DNA of 64,000 nt. Source: Streptomyces exfoliatus (lineage in GTDB: Bacteria > Actinomycetota > Actinomycetes > Streptomycetales > Streptomycetaceae). The position numbers and the translations under genes were made by a program. Below are positions 60,502-64,000 of the stretch, in pieces. Below the pieces are notes generated by a model. The model saw only the letters and a list, made by a program, of their open reading frames with translations, did not search any database and was not told the origin of the DNA. The stretch covers positions 186,001-250,000 of the forward strand of contig NZ_JNZP01000013.1 of NCBI RefSeq assembly GCF_000725545.1, given 5' to 3'. Numbering within the stretch: position 1 is the stretch's first letter; each line of letters starts with the position of its first letter.

Positions 60502-60996
60502 TCAGTGGTTGACGTCGACCACGATCCGGTTGGGCGCCGTCAGCTTGAAGACCTTGTAGGAGGAGTGCGCCCCGAGGGCGAGGCCGAAGGTGTTGCTGTC
60601 CTCGAAGCTGTAGACGAGCGCCTGGCCCTTGAGGCTCGGGAAGGCGAAGGTCTGCGACCGCGGGCTCGTGTAGGTGGACTGGTAATTGCCGTCGAAGGCC
60701 TCGGCCGGCATCAGCGTGACCTTGAGGTAGGAGTCACCCTGGATGGGCACCTGGGTCTGCGACCCCTCCTCGCCCCAGTAGAGCGGGGTGGTCTGGACGC
60801 TGGTGGTCCACCCCGGGACGGTGCCTTCGCCGAGGTCGATGACGAACCGGTCGAAGGTGGGGTGGGTGGCCGCGCGAACGCCGAGTATGCAGATGTCGGC
60901 GCAGGTGGGAGAGGTCACGGCGACGGCGGGTGTCTGGGTGAGCAGGGTGACCCCGAGCGCTGAGGCCGTCAGGGCGGCGAGTGCGGTCTTGCGCAT
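60502..60996 (-). CDS. Secreted AMIN-like domain protein
   Basis: A 164-residue exported protein: signal peptide MRKTALAALTASALGVTLLT with cleavage near AVA (26), then a beta-rich AMIN-like domain (THPTFDRFVIDLGEG, then AVYS-type strands and APNRIVVDVNH at the end). AMIN domains bind cell wall in amidases and secretins; here the domain is alone, with a Cys pair near the N-terminus. The ATG at 60996 follows AGGAG. Role unknown, possibly cell-envelope associated. Confidence 0.8.
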   Translation of the reverse strand: MRKTALAALTASALGVTLLTQTPAVAVTSPTCADICILGVRAATHPTFDRFVIDLGEGTVPGWTTSVQTTPLYWGEEGSQTQVPIQGDSYLKVTLMPAEAFDGNYQSTYTSPRSQTFAFPSLKGQALVYSFEDSNTFGLALGAHSSYKVFKLTAPNRIVVDVNH

Positions 60997-61101
60997 GCGA
61001 ACTCCTGGAAAGTGATGAAGTAAGTGAAGTGCCGACGACAAATCAATAAAGCTGCGGGTAACCCGATTTCAGCGCCACGCGCCGACGAGATCGCGCCCCG
61101 A

Positions 61102-61121
61102 CCAGGCCGTTTCGGGCCTGG
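61102..61121. terminator. Small hairpin near the decayed element
   Basis: CCAGGCC / GGCCTGG (7 bp, loop GTTTCG), downstream of the minus-strand gene remnant that ends at 61234. It could be that remnant's old terminator. Confidence 0.45.
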
Positions 61122-61233
61122 AGCCGCGTGACCGTAGCAAGGATCAGGACACCTCGGGCCGCCGCGAACAGTAGTTGGCCGGTTTTCGCCTAGGCGTGTC
61201 CGTCTGCGACCGGAGAAACGGGTCGCTTCGGGA

Positions 61234-61467
61234 TCACGCGCGTGATGCGGGCGAGTCCAGACGAACAGGGACGAGTACGGGCGAGTCGCCGTATGGCTGC
61301 GCGACTCCTTCGCCCCGGCGCCGAACCTCCCGGTCGGTGGCCAGGTTCTTGCCGACCTGCTGGGGGACGACATCGTCCAGGGTGTGGGAGAGCGGGACGG
61401 CCACGGTCGGCTTGCGCTTGCCGAGCTGCTGTTCGGCCGCGATCGCGTGGCGGCGGGCTCGAAAGGA
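61234..61467 (-). pseudogene. C-terminal remnant of an unrecognised gene
   Basis: About 75 codons on the minus strand read as a typical high-GC3 coding segment (AIAAEQQLGKRKPTVAVPLS to the stop at 61234), with no start, ribosome site or matching coding bias upstream of about 61467. It ends where the plus-strand integrase remnant begins. The family is not recognised. It is probably the tail of a gene from the same decayed element. Confidence 0.5.
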
Positions 61468-61468
61468 C

Positions 61469-61711
61469 GTGCTCACTCCGTACGAATTCGGGACACCGCT
61501 CGGTCGCCGCGTAGACGACCTCCGGCATACCCGCCTGACGAACTGGCTCCACGCCGGCGTCCCGGCCGCGACCGTGGCCGAGTGGGCGGGCGACAGCGTC
61601 CCCGTGCTCCTGACCGCGTACGCCCGGTGCATCGACGGGCAGCTCGACGACCTGAAGCGACGGATCGAGAGGGCGGGGAAGCTGTCGGACCCAGCCGCGG
61701 CCAGGGGCTGA
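61469..61711 (+). pseudogene. Tyrosine integrase C-terminal remnant
   Basis: About 80 codons resemble the C-terminal end of actinobacterial tyrosine integrases: DLRHTRLTNWLHAGVPAATV, then AEWAGDSVPVLLTAYARCIDG and a basic LKRRIERAG helix. The Arg-His of RHT and the Tyr of AYARC are kept, but the usual AEWAGHS His is Asp, and the N-terminal and core domains are missing. It lies about 170 bp from the 3' end of tRNA-Arg(UCU), the expected site for such an element. It is a dead fragment. Confidence 0.78.
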
Positions 61712-61843
61712 AAACTTCTCCGCGTATTCTCCGCAGCCACCCGCAGAAACCCGGAAGCAGCCGGACACCGCCGGACGTGCCCCGACGCCATCAGGGGTGC
61801 GTCCGGCCCCTCCGCCGCTCACCGGGAACCACGCCTGACCAGC

Positions 61844-61870
61844 AAAAAGGACCCTCCCGAAGGAGGGTCC
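61844..61870 (-). terminator. Rho-independent terminator of tRNA-Arg
   Basis: On the minus strand, a 9-bp stem GGACCCTCC / GGAGGGTCC with loop TTCG is followed by TTTTT (61844-61848). It is nine bases past the tRNA 3' end. Confidence 0.9.
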
Positions 61871-61878
61871 TGATGGTG

Positions 61879-61951
61879 TGCCCCCGGCAGGACTCGAACC
61901 TGCGGCCAAGTGCTTAGAAGGCACCTGCTCTATCCACTGAGCTACGGGGGC
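61879..61951 (-). tRNA. tRNA-Arg (anticodon UCU)
   Basis: Complete cloverleaf on the minus strand: acceptor GCCCCCG / CGGGGGC, D arm GCTC-AGTGGATA-GAGC, anticodon arm GGTGC-CTTCTAA-GCACT (anticodon TCT), T arm GCAGG-TTCGAGT-CCTGC, and discriminator A. CCA is not encoded. It reads AGA codons, rare in this organism. It is followed by its own terminator and an integrase remnant, so it probably served as an attachment site. Confidence 0.96.
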
Positions 61952-62244
61952 CGGGTGGTGACTGTGTGGCCGGGAACCCCTTGTGGGTGGGGTGTGGCCT
62001 GCCGGGACAAGGATAGGGCTCCGATCGCCTTGGCCCGGTTGCTTCACCTGCGTGGCACGATGTGGAGGTTCGGTGAAGCGGAACGATAATCGCAGGCAGG
62101 TGCGATTCGCGCAGCGCTTTTGGCGCCGCTCGGGGCGGGTGTTGTGCACTCGTTATGCCTGAGGTTCCGGCCACCGCTCCTCTCTTCGGCGCGCAGGGCC
62201 CTAATAGGCTTCAAAAACACTCATAAATTGGGCATTCTTCGCAT
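61952..62244. other. Gene-free gap between tRNA-Arg and the GTPase gene
   Basis: No coding region is supported. A minus-strand TATCCT near 62010 may be part of the tRNA promoter. The stretch at 62200-62240 is unusually AT-rich for this genome (CTAATAGG, then ACTCATAAATTGGGCATTC) and probably holds the promoter of the GTPase gene; I could not pick boxes with confidence. Confidence 0.5.
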
Positions 62245-63864
62245 GTGGTGACCTTGGACGAACGGCCTCAGCTGATCGACGCACTCTCCGCCCTGCGCGA
62301 CCGTGTCGCCGCCGTGCGTCTCCCCCTGCCCCTCCCCGACACACCACGCGCCCGGCAGACCAGGGCCGAGCTGCTCGCCCAGCTCGACGACTACCTGGTG
62401 CCACGGCTGAAAGATCCCGACGCCCCGCTCCTCGCCGTCGTCGGCGGCTCCACCGGAGCCGGCAAGTCCACGCTCGTCAACTCCCTGGTCGGACGCCGCG
62501 TCAGCGAGTCGGGCGTGCTCCGCCCCACCACCCGGACGCCCGTGCTCGTCTGCCACCCCGAGGACCACCACTGGTTCGCCGGAATGCGGGTCCTCCCGCA
62601 GCTCACCCGCGTCTGGCTGCCCCAGGCCGACGAGGACCACCCCGCCGACGAGGCGACCCTCGAGGAGAACGCCCTGCGCGTCGAGACGGCCGCGTCCGTC
62701 CCCCGGGGGCTCGCCCTCCTCGACGCGCCCGACATCGACTCGCTCGTCGTCGAGAACCGGCTCCTCGCCGCCGAGTTGATCTGCGCCGCCGACATCTGGG
62801 TGATGGTCACCACCGCCTCCCGCTACGCCGATGCCGTGCCCTGGCATCTGCTCCGTACCGCCAAGGAGTACGACGCCACCCTCGTCACCGTCCTCGACCG
62901 CGTCCCCCACCAGGTCATCGGCGAGGTCTCCCGGCAGTTCGAGGCCCTGCTCGACAAGGCAGGCCTCGGCGACGTGCCCCGCTTCACCGTCCCCGAGCTG
63001 CCCGAATCCGCCGACGGCGGCAGCGGGCTGCTGCCCGACAGCGCCGTCGCCGCGCTCCGCGGCTGGCTCGCCCACCGCGCCGAGGACCCGGCCGCCCGGC
63101 AGCAGGCCGCCGACCGGACCGCCACCGGCGTGATCGACTCCCTCGACGCCCGGCTCCCCGAGCTGGCCGCCGCGGTCGCCGCGCAGTACGCCGCGGCCGG
63201 CCGCCTCGGCGGCGCCGTCGAGTCCGCGTACGGCGAGCAGGGCAAGCGGGTACGCGAGCAGCTCGGCCGCGGCGCCGTCCTCGCCGGAGACGCCCGTACC
63301 CGCTGGCGCGGCTACCCCCGCGACAGCACCGCCGACGAACTCCTCGACGCCCTCACCGAATCCCTCGCCGCCCTCCTCCACTGCGCGGTCTCCGCCGCCG
63401 AGGAACGCGTCCGCGACGCCTGGCGCCGCGAACCCGCCGCCGACGCCCTCGGTCCCCTGCGGACCGGCGGCGACCGCGACACGGGCGAACGGATCGGCGT
63501 GGAGGTACGGCGCTGGCGCCGCGTACTCGAAGAACTGGCGGAGGAAGAGGTACGCGGGGTGGAGCGCCCCTCCACCTCCCGTACGGCCGCCCCCGAGGCC
63601 GACACCGTCGCCGCCCTCCTCGCCGCCGCCCTCCTCGGCGGCCGGCGCACCCGGGCCGCGGGCGAACGCCTCGCCGAACTCCTCGGCGCCCAGGCCGCCC
63701 TGCGCCTGCGCGACAAGGGCGGCGAACTGGTCCTCTCGTACGTCGACCGTGTCCTGCACGCCGAACGCGACCGGCGCCTCGCGCCCCTCGAAGCGCTCGA
63801 CGTGACCCCCGAGCCGCAGGCGGAGCTCATCGCCGCGCTCTCCGTACTGCAGAAGGAGAAGTGA
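62245..63864 (+). CDS. Dynamin/Era-like GTPase, first of a linked pair
   Basis: A 539-residue P-loop GTPase: G1 [10 protein letters not shown] at 67-76, a Thr-rich switch ([15 protein letters not shown]), G3 [10 protein letters not shown] and G4-like [15 protein letters not shown] long helical C-terminal region follows, rich in Ala, Glu and Arg. Streptomycetes often carry two such GTPases side by side; the next gene here begins one base after this one. Role unknown, possibly in membrane or cell-division processes. The GTG at 62245 is chosen; a second GTG follows immediately. Confidence 0.85.
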   Translation: MVTLDERPQLIDALSALRDRVAAVRLPLPLPDTPRARQTRAELLAQLDDYLVPRLKDPDAPLLAVVGGSTGAGKSTLVNSLVGRRVSESGVLRPTTRTPVLVCHPEDHHWFAGMRVLPQLTRVWLPQADEDHPADEATLEENALRVETAASVPRGLALLDAPDIDSLVVENRLLAAELICAADIWVMVTTASRYADAVPWHLLRTAKEYDATLVTVLDRVPHQVIGEVSRQFEALLDKAGLGDVPRFTVPELPESADGGSGLLPDSAVAALRGWLAHRAEDPAARQQAADRTATGVIDSLDARLPELAAAVAAQYAAAGRLGGAVESAYGEQGKRVREQLGRGAVLAGDARTRWRGYPRDSTADELLDALTESLAALLHCAVSAAEERVRDAWRREPAADALGPLRTGGDRDTGERIGVEVRRWRRVLEELAEEEVRGVERPSTSRTAAPEADTVAALLAAALLGGRRTRAAGERLAELLGAQAALRLRDKGGELVLSYVDRVLHAERDRRLAPLEALDVTPEPQAELIAALSVLQKEK

Positions 63865-63865
63865 C

Positions 63866-64000
63866 GTGGCGGATGGCCGTGACCATGACCGCGACCGTGC
63901 CCTTGACCACCCAAACCCCGACCCACAGAACCCCGACCGTGACCGCGAACGCTGGGACGACGGGCTGATCGCCCGGCGCGCGAGCGAGCGGGCGGCCGCC
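63866..64000 (+). CDS. Start of a second gene coupled to the GTPase, cut by the window edge
   Basis: Only the first 45 codons are present: an Asp/Arg-rich N-terminus (VADGRDHDRDRALDHPNPD) with a short repeat, then LIARRASERAAA. The GTG at 63866 follows AAGGAGAAG and lies one base after the upstream stop. By the usual layout it is probably the partner GTPase, but no GTPase motif is inside the window. Confidence 0.65.
   Translation, partial: MADGRDHDRDRALDHPNPDPQNPDRDRERWDDGLIARRASERAAA

Noticed and set aside
61700..61951. A second attachment-site copy of the tRNA-Arg 3' end
   Set aside because: I searched the surrounding 1 kb by eye and found no repeat of the tRNA end, so only one half-site can be claimed.

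Overview
The window is actinobacterial and almost certainly from a Streptomyces chromosome. Third codon positions are nearly all G or C, GTG starts are frequent, many genes overlap by four bases (ATGA or GTGA), and the gene set is typical of the genus: a 429-residue citrate synthase beside a RecD2 helicase, a SARP regulator, a GAF/PucR regulator, secreted tachylectin-like proteins and a kdpFABC operon. About 50 intact protein genes, one tRNA, one candidate small RNA and two gene remnants are supported.

Layout. 0-10.3 kb: a fused ABC half-transporter pair, small membrane and secreted proteins, a secreted S37 tripeptidyl aminopeptidase facing a Tat-exported GH3 beta-N-acetylhexosaminidase, a P-loop kinase-like protein and a DUF4097 protein. 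10.5-14.9 kb: a LacI repressor diverging from a three-gene operon (Gfo/Idh oxidoreductase, DUF993 aldolase-like protein, TIM-barrel isomerase) with a palindromic operator; its substrate is unknown. 14.9-19.9 kb: a VapBC-type toxin-antitoxin pair, recD2, citrate synthase and a candidate 6C-type small RNA. 19.9-24.6 kb: copper export genes copA and copZ with a CsoR-like operator, a CPA2 antiporter and a TetR regulator. 24.8-31.2 kb: an MMPL/RND exporter followed by three tandem secreted five-bladed propeller proteins. 31.3-38.3 kb: a small HTH protein and a myo-inositol catabolic cluster (iolE-like, iolC, iolB, iolD, mmsA). 38.4-46.4 kb: a serine hydrolase fused to an ABC ATPase with its permease, a LuxR-type regulator, a VWA lipoprotein, a DUF1772 protein and a SARP regulator. 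46.5-52 kb: a GAF/PucR regulator, a transposase-derived protein that has lost a catalytic acidic motif, a crcB pair and uricase. 52-57 kb: a 27-residue membrane peptide and kdpFABC without kdpDE. 57-64 kb: an AlkZ-like HTH_42 protein, a phytase-like secreted protein, an HhH protein, an AMIN-like secreted protein, decayed integrase-type remnants beside tRNA-Arg(UCU), and the first of two linked GTPase genes.

The most unusual structure lies between iolB and iolD. The 97 bases there are a chain of six consecutive mini-cistrons of five or six codons. Each start codon overlaps the previous stop (ATGA or GTGA), so the chain runs without a gap from the iolB stop to the iolD start. Other points of interest are the MMPL plus triple-propeller operon with paired TetR-type palindromes, the hydrolase-ABC fusion, the small RNA candidate downstream of citA, and short tandem repeats in several intergenic spacers. 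No CRISPR array, complete insertion sequence or intact prophage was seen.
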